From: Metellina segmentata
Lineage: Eukaryota; Arthropoda; Arachnida; Araneae; Tetragnathidae
DNA length: 64,000 nt
Assembly (NCBI GenBank): GCA_947359465.1
Contig: OX375877.1
Coordinates: forward strand, 23,695,235 to 23,759,234
Direction: 5' to 3'
The notes below the pieces were generated by a model. The model did not search any database. It was not told where the DNA came from and saw only the letters and a program-made list of their open reading frames with translations. The position numbers were made by a program, and so were the translations under genes. Position 1 is the stretch's first letter, and every line of letters begins with the position of its first letter. This document shows, piece by piece, positions 10,007 through 20,616 of this stretch.

Positions 10007-10310
10007 ATGAGGACAGAGGGAGCCAGTGGGGAGTTCTATGTGGAATGTGACTCGTGTGGGAATATAATTGAGGCACGAAAGGGTGGTATGAGTGTGGTTA
10101 AAATGTCAGAGAAGGTTGAATTTAAATGAAGGAGTTGCTTAGAAGTGGGTGATTTGAGGAAGCAGCTGTTGGCTTTGAAGGTGAGGTTTTTGCAGAGGGA
10201 GTGGAAAAGAGTGTTCAGTGTGTAGACTTGTTACATGTAGATTAGGTAAATGAGGTTGATAAGGTAACTAAAGTGGTTGTGGTTGGATATTCAATGGTTA
10301 GGGTTTTGGG
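10007..10310 (+). pseudogene. CR1-like LINE ORF1, N-terminal part (unit 1)
   Basis: Reading from the ATG at 10007 gives a PHD-like zinc-finger start, YVECDSCGNIIEARKGG, followed by RSCLEVGDLRKQLLALK. The expected third Cys codon is TGA here. After another stop near 10220 the frame resumes with VVVVGYSMVRVLG, the start of the SGNH/esterase-like domain typical of CR1 ORF1, then breaks off at the hAT boundary. This zinc-finger part is seen only in unit 1. ORF1 proteins bind LINE RNA. Confidence 0.6.
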
Positions 10311-11928
10311 ATAACTAATTTTGTAACTTGTAATAACTAATTTTAATATATTTGGTCAAATTGTTATTATTAGCAGCACATCCCCTATGCTCTTTCAACT
10401 GTGGAAATTGACTAAAATCCTGATTTTCTAACTGAGAGATGAACAGATTTAATGCCATTTTAAATTAATTAATGCTATTTACTAAGCTAGGAAATAAGTT
10501 ATTTTTGCCTTGTAGCGTAATTTAGTTAATTGAGACGGCTAGTACATCAACTAAAAATGCCAATTCAAATAGCCAAATGTTATCAAATACTAGAGTTATT
10601 TCATCAGGAGAGTTCAATTTCCTGTTCTCAAAAATTAAAAATAACATTTTTTAATTTCTAAAATCTACTTAGAACCTGTCTTCTAGAAAGTCAGCGCACC
10701 TCACAATAAAGAAAATGTTCACCATATTATAAATCTAATAATTCAATATTCTCTGAATTCTCGGCTGTTTAACGCTCTTGTTCTAATTTTAATCTCTTAT
10801 TTCACAACCTGTAACAAAACATGCTACATTTTTAAAATTTTTTACACACTGTGCCTTTTGGTGTATAATAATCCATTGATATTTTAGTGCAGTACGATTT
10901 AAAAAATCTTTCAACAAAGGTGCCATTTACGGCGTACCGTCAGTACACATACCGATGAGTACAATAATCTAGTTTAGATTTTCTTGGCATGATTTTACAT
11001 TTTTAATATCTCTGATCCTCTTGTTTCATTATACAATAACTCCAGACTGGCAAGTTCTTCAAAGATATTAAAATTATAATCCATTCCTCTTACAAAAATG
11101 CTTATAACTGGACTACATCAAATATGTCCATTGATTCATCCAAAGCTAGAGAAAAGTCTTCCAGTTGTCAGAGAGAGAGAGAGAGAGAGAGAGTGAGAGA
11201 GAAAGAAGTGAGAGAGAGGAGAAAAGAGAGAGAGAGAGAGAGGAGAGAAGAGAGAAAGAGAGAGGAGAGAAGAGAGAGAGAGTTCTACTATACACTTCGC
11301 GTTAGTTTGCCTTGGTATAGCAATTTCGTCGGATTTTTTTCAATACCTTTATTGCCATGATGGCGTGCAAATATTTGGAAACAAAACAGTTTTTTTTTCG
11401 CCAATGCTAAAGCAATTTCACAGGACGTTTCTGTCATCACCTAGTCTACACATCTGACATTAGCAAAAATATGTTGTCTTCTGATTTCTTCCTTTTTTTA
11501 GTCACATATTCTTTACGTAACTCCGACACGAGAACAAGTTTAATTTTTCCTTCTATGTTAGCCTGATGCTGTGTTTTATAGTGTTTATTAAAATCTTGTC
11601 TTCTATTACGTGAAAGAGTAGTTTCACAAACAATACAAAAAAACGATTTTCCTGATGGACTTGCTATAAATAACTCATTTTCTTACTGTTCGTTAAATTC
11701 ACTTTTCTCTCATACTTTTTGCGCTTCTTTTGCTCTTTTTTTTTGCACAGAGATAAATAACAGAAAAATTAAAAATAAAACAATAAAAAGTACAAAAAAT
11801 CTTGAAAAAGAACAAACAGATCACAAGTACGTCATATCACACATAATATAAAATGCAAACTCAAAAAATTGCGAAGAGATTGTTTGAAATGGGAGTTTGG
11901 CACATGCGCCACATATTGGCCACCCCTG
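10311..11928 (-). mobile_element. hAT element relic inside CR1 ORF1 (unit 1)
   Basis: The right end, read on the minus strand, is CAGGGGTGGCCAATATGTGG, a typical hAT terminus. The transposase is decayed: a BED-like zinc-finger start (FCIVC on the minus strand near 11640) and a later piece with LFISQLENQDFSQFPQLKEH (around 10380-10460), which resembles the GTF2IRD2/ZBED5-type hAT family. Most of the catalytic core is missing and the left terminus is not recognisable. The element interrupts CR1 ORF1, whose C-terminal part resumes at the right border. The same insertion is in units 2 and 3. Confidence 0.7.
11168..11282 (+). repeat. GA-rich microsatellite
   Basis: About 115 bases of (GA)n with interruptions, inside the hAT relic. 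Units 2 and 3 have an ordinary non-repetitive stretch at the same place (30930, 61390), so the expansion is specific to unit 1. The Arg/Glu-rich open frame across it is a by-product of the repeat. Confidence 0.9.
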
Positions 11929-12134
11929 TGTTAGATAATGGGTGGTTAAATACAATTGCCAATAAGATAAACGGGTTGTTAAGGTATTTTTGTGAGAGGG
12001 AGGAGGTTAGATTTTTAGATGTCTGGAAGGAGTGTAGGAGGGATTGGATAAGCAGGGTCAATTTGTATTTAAGCCTGATAGGTAATAGGGAGGTTGGCAA
12101 GCGGGGTTTGAATTTTCTGGAGTCAAAAAACTAG
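11929..12134 (+). pseudogene. CR1-like LINE ORF1, C-terminal part (unit 1)
   Basis: The plus-strand frame reads PVLDNGWLN, then ANKINGLLRYFCEREEVRFLDVW, and ends with LSLIGNREVGKRGLNFLESKN and a stop. This is the end of the SGNH/esterase-like ORF1 domain, where the H of the DxxH-type motif would lie in the 'DNLHLSLIG' segment (NLYLSLIG here). The N-terminal half lies on the other side of the hAT insertion. It cannot be translated as one protein. Confidence 0.7.
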
Positions 12135-12224
12135 AATACAAGCAGGGATGGGTAGGATATAGAGGGCTGACAGTACGCAATAATTGCTTGAGAAAACAAA
12201 CAGGGTTCAAATTACAGGAGACAA

Positions 12225-12417
12225 ACAATACAAAGTGAAAGTGCAATGTGGGGGAGAAACACTAAACTAAGACAAATAATACAAAGGGAAAGTGCAATAT
12301 AAGGGTGAAAACAATTCAAAGACTAATATTACAAAGGGAAAGTGCAATATAAGGGTGAAAACAAATCAAATACTAATATTACAAAGGGAAAGTGCAATAT
12401 AAGGGTGAAAAATAAGC
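12225..12417 (+). repeat. Tandem repeat between CR1 ORF1 and ORF2 (unit 1)
   Basis: About four copies of a ~45-55-bp unit containing ACAAAGGGAAAGTGCAATAT and AAGGGTGAAAA. Units 2 and 3 have about three copies (31890-32030, 62385-62515). It lies immediately before ORF2, so copy-number change alters the inter-ORF spacer. Confidence 0.8.
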
Positions 12418-14860
12418 TAAGAGTATTTTATTGAAATGCTCGTAGTGTGAGAAATAAAATGTATGAGCTCAGGGGAATTGCTCAAGCAGAGGATATAGAT
12501 ATCATTGGGATAACTGAAATTTGGGCAAGCAGTGAAGATGCACAAATTTTAGAATTGAGTGGATTCACAATGTTAAGGGGGACAGACTGAAAAGGAAAGG
12601 GGGTGGGGTTTTGATTTATGTGAGATAATTCTTGAACTGTACGGAGATAAAGTTAAATAGTAAAACTGAGGATATAGAATCAGTCTGGGTGAAATTGAAT
12701 ACAGACAAAGGCAAAGGACTAATTCTGGGTAATGTATATATAGACCTCCTGTTTGTAGTGAAGAGCAGGAAAAGGGTATGTGCAATCTGATGAACGAAGC
12801 ATGTCAAAAAGGAGAATTAATTTTAATGGGGGACTATAATTATCCAAATATTGACTGGGCAAACAATCTAGCTACAAATGGGAAAAGGGCAGAATTTTTC
12901 GAAGTGATACAGGATTGTTTTTTGTACCAGATGGTGTATGAGGATACTAGGGACAATGCAATATTGGATTTGATTTTCTGCAATGATGACGATAGGGTGC
13001 AGGATTTGGTTATAGGTGAGCAACTGGGAGAAAGTCATCATAGAAGTATCATATTAAGTATAAATTTTCAGTCAGCATACACAATTAATAGTAGGATAAT
13101 TCCAAATTTCAGAGAGGTAAATTTTCATAGGATAAGGGAATAGTTAAAAAAGACATTCAAAGGGAGATTAATAGCACCACATCATTCTGAACAATGGGAG
13201 GAATTCAAGAATAAGTTAGACAGAGTGATAAAAAAACATGTAACGTTCAGGAAAAAAGGAAAATCTAGAAACTTGCTTCCTATGTGGTTTTTAGGGGAGA
13301 CACACAAAGCTTTAAAATTAAAACAAAGAACATACAGGGTATATAAAAGCACTAATAATGACAGGAACAAGGAGGCATATCTGAAAGTCAGAAAGGATTT
13401 TAAAAATATTATACGGAAGCAAAAGGTGTCCTTGGAGGAAAAACAAGGGAAATAAAGATAAACCCAAAATAATTTTTTGCATGTGTAAGTGGTAAAAACA
13501 AATTTAGTACTACACTTGGCCCGTTGGAGGGGAGGAGAATTAATTCGAGACGAGGTGGGAATGGCAAACGCGTTAAAGGACATTTTTCTGGGGGTTTTAA
13601 TGGTAACTATAAATTAAAAAAGGATCCCAAGGATGAAGCCTTTGCAGGGTGTACAATTAAAGAATGCAAATTTAACAGGAAATAAATAGTAGAAAGAATA
13701 GAAGAAAATAATTAAGCCATCGAAAGCACCAGGGCCAGACGATATATATCCGAGAGTACTAGTGGAATGCGCGGAAGAATTGGGGGACATAATTCACATC
13801 ATATTTAATTCAACGTATAGCACGGGTTGGGTACCAATGGATTGGAAGTTGGCCAACATAACTATAATTTTCAAAAAGGGAATACAAAGTGATCCGGGCA
13901 ACTAGAGACCAGTAAGTCTAACATCAGTAATTTTCAAAATATTTGAATCTCTGTTAAAAAAGCATATAATATTATACTTGGAGGAAGGGGGACTGTTATC
14001 AGATAATAAGTATGGGTTTAGGAAGGACTGATCCTGCTCTACAAACTTTTTGAAGTTCTAGGAAAAAATTATTGAGGAGCTGGATAATAAGAGCAGTGTA
14101 GATATCATGTACATTGATTTTCAAAAGGAGTTTGATAAAGTACCTGATGAGTCATTACTGTTGAAATTGGAAAGGCAGGGGATTCAGGGGAAAACTTTGA
14201 TATGGATAGAGAATTGGTTATTGGGTAGAAAGCAGAGAGTGTAGGTAAAAGGAAATTATTCACAGTGGACAGACGTTATAGGTGGGGTGCCTCAGGGATC
14301 AGTTTTGGGACCACTTTTATTTATAATTTTCATAGATGATATAGGTCAGGGGATTAAGAATTGAATCAGTATATTTGCATATGACTTAAAAATATGAGGG
14401 ACAGTGGATACCAAGTTACAGATAGAGAATTTACAAGGGGATTTTGATAAGATATCCGAATGGGTTGTAAAATGGGATACGTCATTTAATTTTGGGAAAT
14501 GTCAAGTTCGGCATATGGGTTACAGGAACAGTGCAGCCGAGTACTGTCTGCAAGGAGTAGAGGTAAAAAAGGGAGAAACAATCAAGGATCTTGGGGTGAT
14601 AATTCACAGGGATTATAAAATGTGTCGCCAGTGTTCATCTGCGGGTAAAAAGGCTAATAGGTTATTGGGGTATATTAAAAAGACTGTAACTTCAAGGGAT
14701 AAGAATATAATCTTGCCGTTGTACAAGCGCTGAGTAAGACAACATCTAGAATATGCTGTACAATTCTGGGCTCCATATATGTAAAAGGATATAGAATTAA
14801 CTGAAAGGGTTTAGCACAAAGCTACAAAAATAATAAAGGGGATAGCAAATCTAGGCTATA

Positions 14861-15148
14861 ATGAACGTTTAAGTAAGCTAAAAATGTATACACTGGAAAG
14901 AAGAAGGAGGGGGGATTTAATTCAGATTTTCAAGTTGGTAAAACTAGGGGACACCGAGGGCTTACATTTCAATAACAGAACAAGGGATAACAGAACAAGG
15001 GGCCATGAACGTTTAAGTAAGCTAAAAATGTATACACTGGAAAGAAGAAGGAGGGGGGATTTAATTCAGATTTTCAAGTTGGTAAAACTAGGGGACACCG
15101 AGGGCTTACATTTCAATAACAGAACAAGGGATAACAGAACAAGGGGCC
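14861..15148 (+). repeat. 144-bp tandem duplication inside CR1 ORF2
   Basis: Two adjacent copies of a 144-bp segment, each starting ATGAACGTTTAAGTAAGC and ending ACAAGGGGCC. By eye they are identical. The length is 48 codons, so the local frame stays open. Absent from units 2 and 3. Within each copy AACAGAACAAGGG is itself repeated. The near-identity suggests a recent event. Confidence 0.9.
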
Positions 15149-15171
15149 ATGGGTATAAATTGAAAAAGGAT

Positions 15172-15444
15172 TTTAGCCACGGTTGGTGCGGTTGCTTAAT
15201 TATAATTTCGAATTTAGACTGAAAACAACTAAACTTAACATTTATTAAATCTTTACAAATTAAATACGTAAACTTAAGAACAGTCTATCAGCGCGCCAAC
15301 CCCCCCAAAGGTGGTTACAAAACTACGAGACCGAAACTCAAAAACAGCTTGAGGTGTTTAAAGCGTGAACGGACGCAGCATGCACACGTCAGAAGTCTCT
15401 TGAAATTGAAGTGTAAGTAGTCTCTAATTTGCATAACACCACAG
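15172..15444 (-). repeat. LTR copy 1 (3' LTR of a minus-strand element)
   Basis: This 273-bp sequence is repeated directly at 15497-15780. Read on the minus strand it starts TGTGGTGTTATGC and ends GTGGCTAAA. Differences from the second copy are a shorter C-run (7 against 16), ACGGACGCAG against ACGCATGACGCAG, and a few substitutions. It is inserted in CR1 ORF2: the flanks match uninterrupted CR1 sequence in unit 2 near 34650. Confidence 0.75.
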
Positions 15445-15446
15445 CA

Positions 15447-15495
15447 CTGACTCCAGATCAGAAGGTTGCGTGTTCAAATCACGTCAGGGTCACCA
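15447..15495 (+). other. tRNA-Trp 3' half plus CCA between two LTRs
   Basis: Forty-six bases match eukaryotic tRNA-Trp(CCA) from the anticodon stem to the discriminator base: CTGACTCCAGATCAG, the T-arm GCGTGTTCAAATCACGT, then CAGGGTCA where the usual tRNA has CGGGGTCA. CCA (15493-15495) follows. Eukaryotic tRNA genes do not encode CCA, so this derives from a mature tRNA. Read on the minus strand it is a primer binding site, TGGTGACCCTGACGTG, placed one base after the 5' LTR but far longer than the usual ~18 nt. No polypurine tract or other internal sequence is present. Confidence 0.85.
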
Positions 15496-15496
15496 C

Positions 15497-15780
15497 TTTA
15501 GCCACGGCGGTGCGGTTGCTTAATTATAATTTCGAATTTAGACTGAAAACTATTAAACTTAACATTTATTAAATCTTAACAAATTAAATACGTAAACTTA
15601 AGAACAGTCTATCAGCGCGCCAACCCCCCCCCCCCCCCCAAAGGTGGTTACAAAACTACGAGACCGAAACTCAAAAACAGCTTGAGGTGTTTAAAGCGTG
15701 AACGCATGACGCAGCATGCACACGTCAGAAGTCTCTTGAAGTTGAAGTGGAAGTAGTCTCTAATTTGCATAACACCACAG
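15497..15780 (-). repeat. LTR copy 2 (5' LTR of a minus-strand element)
   Basis: Second copy of the 15172-15444 sequence, 284 bp, with a 16-C homopolymer at 15624-15639. On the minus strand its U5 end abuts the tRNA-Trp complement. After its other end CR1 sequence resumes (AATCATTTTTGTCGGG). I could not define a clean target duplication. Confidence 0.75.
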
Positions 15781-15984
15781 AATCATTTTTGTCGGGATTT
15801 AAGGAAAACCTACTACTTTAATAGGGTAATAGACAAACGGAACGCGTTGCCAGAAAATGTAGTTAATTGAAAGGGAGTGTACGAATTTAAGATACAATTG
15901 GATAGTCAGTGGGAATTGGGGAACTCATAAACACACGACCAGCCTTGTTGGGTTTGAGCCTGTAGCTGATCGTCAATATTTGTA

Positions 15985-18560
15985 TTTGTATAGATGATTT
16001 ATAACTGACCACATTATTTTTAAATGCAATTTAACATGTTTAAAATTACGCGCATTGTCAGGTATCACCACTGAACACAATTCTTGTCGAAAAAAGAAGT
16101 GTCGGAAGGCAAAAAGAAAGGTATCAGTCGACAGACTAGTTCAAGATGTCCACTTCTTGTCAATGTACAAGTTATCAAGTGAATATACTGTTTTGCATCA
16201 CTATCTTTCACAAATAGCGCACCAGCATTATCAACACCACTAATCAAAAATTGGTGCTGATTGTTCCACTCGTTCAGCTGGTCGTTGGGCAACATTCTGG
16301 TCTCCTGGAGAAGAATTGAATCTTTAGCAAATGTACTTTTTTTTATAACTGCTTTTATAGTTTTCCTGGCTTTTAAGATCCATTATTTTTCTCTCACTTG
16401 AACTAGTGTGTGAGATACATCTGAATGAAATACTCTTTCATGGGATTCCCAAATCAATAATTCTGTTAATTGTGATTTAGAAGTGAGTATGATTGTATAC
16501 TTTCGACACATTGAAAAATAGGTTTTCTGTAACCGTCCCTTTATTCGCAGGACATCTTTGAGATCCAGAAACGGGTTTAAACATAATAATTTTGAGTCTT
16601 TTGGAAGAGGTTTACCATTCTTCCGGAATGTAATTTCGTTAAAGTAAGATTCAATTTGATCAGTTCTTACCCAAAACTGCTCAGCACCATTGAGTTATTC
16701 AGATGTAAGAGGACCCTTAAGACTCTTATTTCTTTTAAGTACATCAACAAAACGTAGTACACAAGCTGTCACTCTTAATAGTCTGAAAACGTTAATAAAT
16801 CTTCCCGGATCAATAATTTTTTCATGAACAACTGCTGAGCTAACTATAACTTTCGATTTAAATTCAGATACGATCTCTCTACCTATCTAGTCATATTCAA
16901 ATCCCTTTACCTTGGACCAAGTGTTTTCTGGTTCATTTAACCATTCAGGGCCATGCTACCATATTTTTGAGGTAATCAAATCTTTACTTAAACATCCTCT
17001 CGTCAACAAGTTTGCAGGGTTATGTTTACTTATACAGTGCCTCCAAGCACTGGGGTCCTTAACTTCCTGAATTTCTGCGACTCGGTTTGACACTGGACGC
17101 CGAGCCTTTAATCCAATGGAGTACAATCGTCGAGTCACTCCACACAAAAACCCTTTTTATAGTTTTAAAGATGGCTTTAAGATGTTTAACTATTATTGTG
17201 GCTATTACAGCACCGATCAACTCGAAATGGAGCAATGTTAACCATTAAATAGGCGCAACCCTAGATCTGGAAATTACGAAACTAGTTTGAAAAGTGTCTT
17301 TTGGTGTTTTGTATTTTAAATATGCCAATGTTCGAAAAGACTTTAAAGAGGAATCGCAAAACACATGTAACTGTAAATCTTCACCACTTATTATACTCGT
17401 GGTGGAAAAGTAATGTCCAGGTATAATTGAATTTTGCAATTATTGTATTTCATTACACCAGGTTGGTCATCTTTCTTTAATTTCTCCTGAGATCAATTCA
17501 TTCCAATCCACATCAATCTGCCATAACTCTTGCGAAAGGCACTTTGTTTTAATCAGAACAAGCGTTATAAATCCACAAGGATCGTAAATTTTTGCAGCGG
17601 TGGGGAGAACGTTTCTTTTAGTGCATAACATTGTCATCCAAAGTTGACAACAATGAAATTAAGTCAAGCCCCAAAGTGTGTTCATTATTGTTTAAATGAG
17701 TCCTAACACTTTCGAGTGTTAATCTTAATGTTCACTTATTTCAATGAAAGAATTAGGTTTCCTCCATAAGTCTTTTAAATCTTTAGAATTTGTGTAGAAT
17801 TTTATTATACTCATTTCCCTTCTACTGTTTAATGCGTCTGATGTTGGGACATTAGTTTTAAATCTAGGTGGTTAATTATAACCTTTCGAGCGAGACGTTT
17901 CGTGATTTTTCAGTTGCAGTCCAGAAACCACATTAACCGCTTCTCGAGATCCAATTTCAAATTTATTAAATTTATCAGTTCATTAACATCACCGGTCTTT
18001 TCAGGATCCCTCTTCCGATGAAATTCTACTACTAGATTATGAGGTGACTGTTTTAACAAAATTGGAAATAAGAAATGACCGTACGTACCGGACGCAATTC
18101 CCACGGCATTCAAATTTCATATACAAACTTTGCTTTCGTCATGGAAGCTTCTAAGTCCTTAAAGTTTTGAAGAAACCTTAACTGGCTTAGTTTCTAACAG
18201 TTTATTCATGAAACAATTGCTTAAATGCTCTTGTTTACCATATCGATCCTTTAACAAATTTAAACAAGATTTGTAATTTTCTTCCATGAGAGAAATTCCG
18301 GCAACAGTGTTGTAAACTTCACCCGATAGAAAATATTTTAAATATATAAATTTGTCAACACTACTTAATAACTCATTTGAATCGATTGCACTTGCAAAGC
18401 TGTTGAAAAATCAGAGAAATGCGCTTGAGTCACCATTAAATGTGGGAATATTTAGCTTAGGAAAGCAGTTGATGACTTTCTAATATTCAAATTAGAAACG
18501 TTAGAACTTTGAGAAGACACAGAATGTTCTATTTTAAACTTCTGTAATATACTTTTTATT
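15985..18560 (-). pseudogene. BEL/Pao retrotransposon relic, gag-pol (unit 1)
   Basis: Minus strand, from gag to integrase. A DUF1759-type gag segment with MNAVGIASGTYGHFLFPILL lies at 17910-18113. RNase H/A17 pieces follow: LQLHVFCDSSLKSFRTLAYLK (17245-17439) and SNRVAEIQEVKDPSAWRHC with NPANLLTRG (16956-17147). The integrase start SGVDNAGALFVKDSDAKQYI is at 16065-16295. Each piece is in a different frame with stops. The gag zinc-knuckle region still present in unit 2 is deleted here at about 17820. An intact BEL element would be about 6 kb with LTRs; none are recognisable. Confidence 0.8.
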
Positions 18561-18612
18561 TTAAATTTAGCATCACTTATGTGTTTATCCTATTCAATTA
18601 AACTTTGGACGT

Positions 18613-19000
18613 TTGGTGAGTGGGGTGACAGCTCAGATGTTGACCTCGTTGGATGAGTGTGGTGAAGAACTACAAGATGTTATCCTTGGATTTTCCTTTC
18701 CGGATTGTTCACGATCCGTCATCAATAGTGTTGCTCCTAGCGCTACGTTAACTCAACTCTTATCTTCCTACCAACCAAGTCTAAAGGTATTTTTGAACCT
18801 GGAAATCTTTCTTTTTTTATGAGTCTATGCTCTTATCATGTTGGAATAGTGTATAAATTGGAGGGGAGGGGGGGAGGTGTTTCAGCTCAGATGCTGATCT
18901 CGTCATCTGACCATAGTTCAAAATTGCATGGTGTTATCATCGGGATTTCCCCTTTTGGATTGATCCCGAACCGTCGCCAATAGCCCATTATGTTGCTTTT
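18613..19000 (+). repeat. tRNA-like SINE-family repeats (unit 1)
   Basis: Two related copies, each starting GTG(A/T)CAGCTCAGATG, followed by a GTTCAAAATT- or GAAGAAC-type segment, then 'GATCCCGAACCGTCGCCAATAG'-like sequence. The same family occurs at 3535, 24277, 38739, 38995 and 51257. Weak box A and B resemblance suggests a SINE; no clear tail or target duplication. Confidence 0.4.
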
Positions 19001-20416
19001 ATGCGGAGAAAATTTTAATCGTATCTATCCTGTCTTTTAAAACTTTCTTCCCATAGGTGTCCATCAAACTTAGAATTATCTGTAGAGATATTTAGAGCTT
19101 TCTTTGTGGTCCATGTGTGTCCATTCTTATCCATTTCAAGAATATCGGAAGACAGACGTCCCACCTTCTTGACTTCTTGAACGAGGTCCACCAAAGGGTT
19201 GAAGCGTTAAAACTAGAGTCGAATTACTGCTCATTATTGATGTCCCGTTCTCGTTATTTAAATAGGAAAGAGGAGCCTGGAAAACTGCACCTGAACATGA
19301 AAAAAATTATTAAGGATATCTTCGCGAAATTGTGTGATTTTCAAAGGGCGAGAGGTTTTTAGCTATAATGAATGAGAAGTGCGTGTATTCTCCGGTTCTA
19401 GACACCTAACAAGGAAAGATAAACCTGTACAGGTGCGACCGTTAACAACCTCGTAGCATGACAGAAGAACGAATAATTTCATTGATTGTGCTTTGTTCTG
19501 TTTTCCTAAAATTTCTTAGATTTGACGTGATTATATATGAGTATATGGTTCAAATCGGATGTAATTTACTTTCTTTTCTACGGGTCTTTTAGACTGCAGA
19601 ACAAACAGTGCTTTTGTTTGAAGTTTAGTACCGGCTGATATGAATAGATAAATTTATTGAAATAATTTTAAGAATTCTAGCTTATTTTTTAAATGTAAAA
19701 TGTTTGGAATCGTGTGAATTTTCAAAATCTATTTTGCTAACGTCCAATCAAAATGTTTTAAGCTATACATGGATATTCGGAAATCTCTGGACAGGCCATT
19801 AAAGATGGTAGGGTGCCAAGCATTCAAGAATTAACAAACGTTGTAGATTAATTTTAAATATTTGTAGTATAAGATACGACTGTTGCTATCAAATTGTATG
19901 ATAGACTGTAATTCTGGTGAGTCAACATAGTGTTCTAAAGCTTGCAGAAAAAATTCAACCCAAAATACTCCTGTGTTATTTGAAAGAAATTAAATTAAGT
20001 GTATCATGTAAGACAAAAGTTTCAGTATCAGGTGAATAATAGTCATATTTTTTGGAGTGAAGGTAGCGCAAGATTTTAATTTTCTACGATTTCAATTTCA
20101 TGGATACAATTTTTTATGAAAAGGGAATCAGATTAAAACTAGCCACATTCCAAAGTTCGTCTAACCAAAGAGTTAAGTAGAACAATAAATTTGGTGCTCA
20201 TAGTTTATACAGCTGCCAAAAGTCGGTAAAACTGTCATTGACAAAAATGAAACAAATCTATTGAGGTTGATACAGTGAACCATCCGTTTATTGCAAATGC
20301 CTGCTAAAACTCTTTAAAACATCCCTCTGAAAGAAGTGGCGTAACGAACAGTGGCCTTTTAAACATAAAAAATAAATTGATTTTATATTTCGCAGCAAGA
20401 ATGGGGACTGGTGATG
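19000..20416. other. Non-coding stretch, no gene recognised
   Basis: AT-rich sequence shared with unit 2 (39110-40550). A short frame at 19117-19362 is not conserved as an open frame in unit 2. No transposon protein or RNA gene is visible. Confidence 0.6.
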
Positions 20417-20417
20417 G

Positions 20418-20610
20418 TGACGTCACACCAGTAAACGCGACGCAATCGTCGGAGAAAATAGAGCAAGCCGCTTAGATAAATTTAATTAATTTTCCTGCAT
20501 TTCCATATTAATCTGCCCGTTCTCGCCGTTTGACGTAAGCCAGGCAACACCCCACAACCAATTAGCGTCATAAGAGAGCGCCGTCCAATGGTAATTTTTT
20601 GCGTCTGTAA
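20418..20610. promoter_or_regulatory. CRE and CCAAT cluster (unit 1)
   Basis: A full consensus CRE, TGACGTCA, is at 20418-20425. Further on are GACGTAAG, CCAATTAGCGTCA and a CCAAT near 20584. Unit 2 keeps the same arrangement (CRE at 40553-40560). The cluster resembles a Pol II promoter or an LTR-type enhancer, but no gene can be tied to it. Confidence 0.35.
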
Positions 20611-20616
20611 AATGGC

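Larger units (their letters stand above)
12412..15950 (+). pseudogene. CR1-like LINE ORF2: endonuclease-reverse transcriptase (unit 1)
   Basis: The apurinic-type endonuclease comes first: YCNARSVRNK-like start, ITEIWASSED, GDYNYPNIDW, and GESHHRSI, where the usual DH is HH. The reverse transcriptase follows: [40 protein letters not shown], with the catalytic FADD box read as FAYD. The C-terminal part runs through IIHRDYKM and ends near 15930. At least six in-frame stops and several shifts break it. It also carries a 144-bp internal duplication and an LTR-tRNA-LTR insertion at 15172-15780. The CR1 3' end, with TTTGTATTTGTATA repeats, is near 15990. Confidence 0.85.

Noticed and set aside
11124..11360. 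Arg/Glu-rich open frame of 78 codons
   Set aside because: It is a (GA)n microsatellite read in frame and is absent from the other units.
15447..15495. A tRNA-Trp gene
   Set aside because: The D-arm and 5' acceptor half are missing and CCA is present, so it is a copy of a mature tRNA 3' half between LTRs, not a gene.
18613..18822. 69-codon frame with partner at 38715
   Set aside because: It lies over the tRNA-like repeat family and the frame is not maintained consistently.
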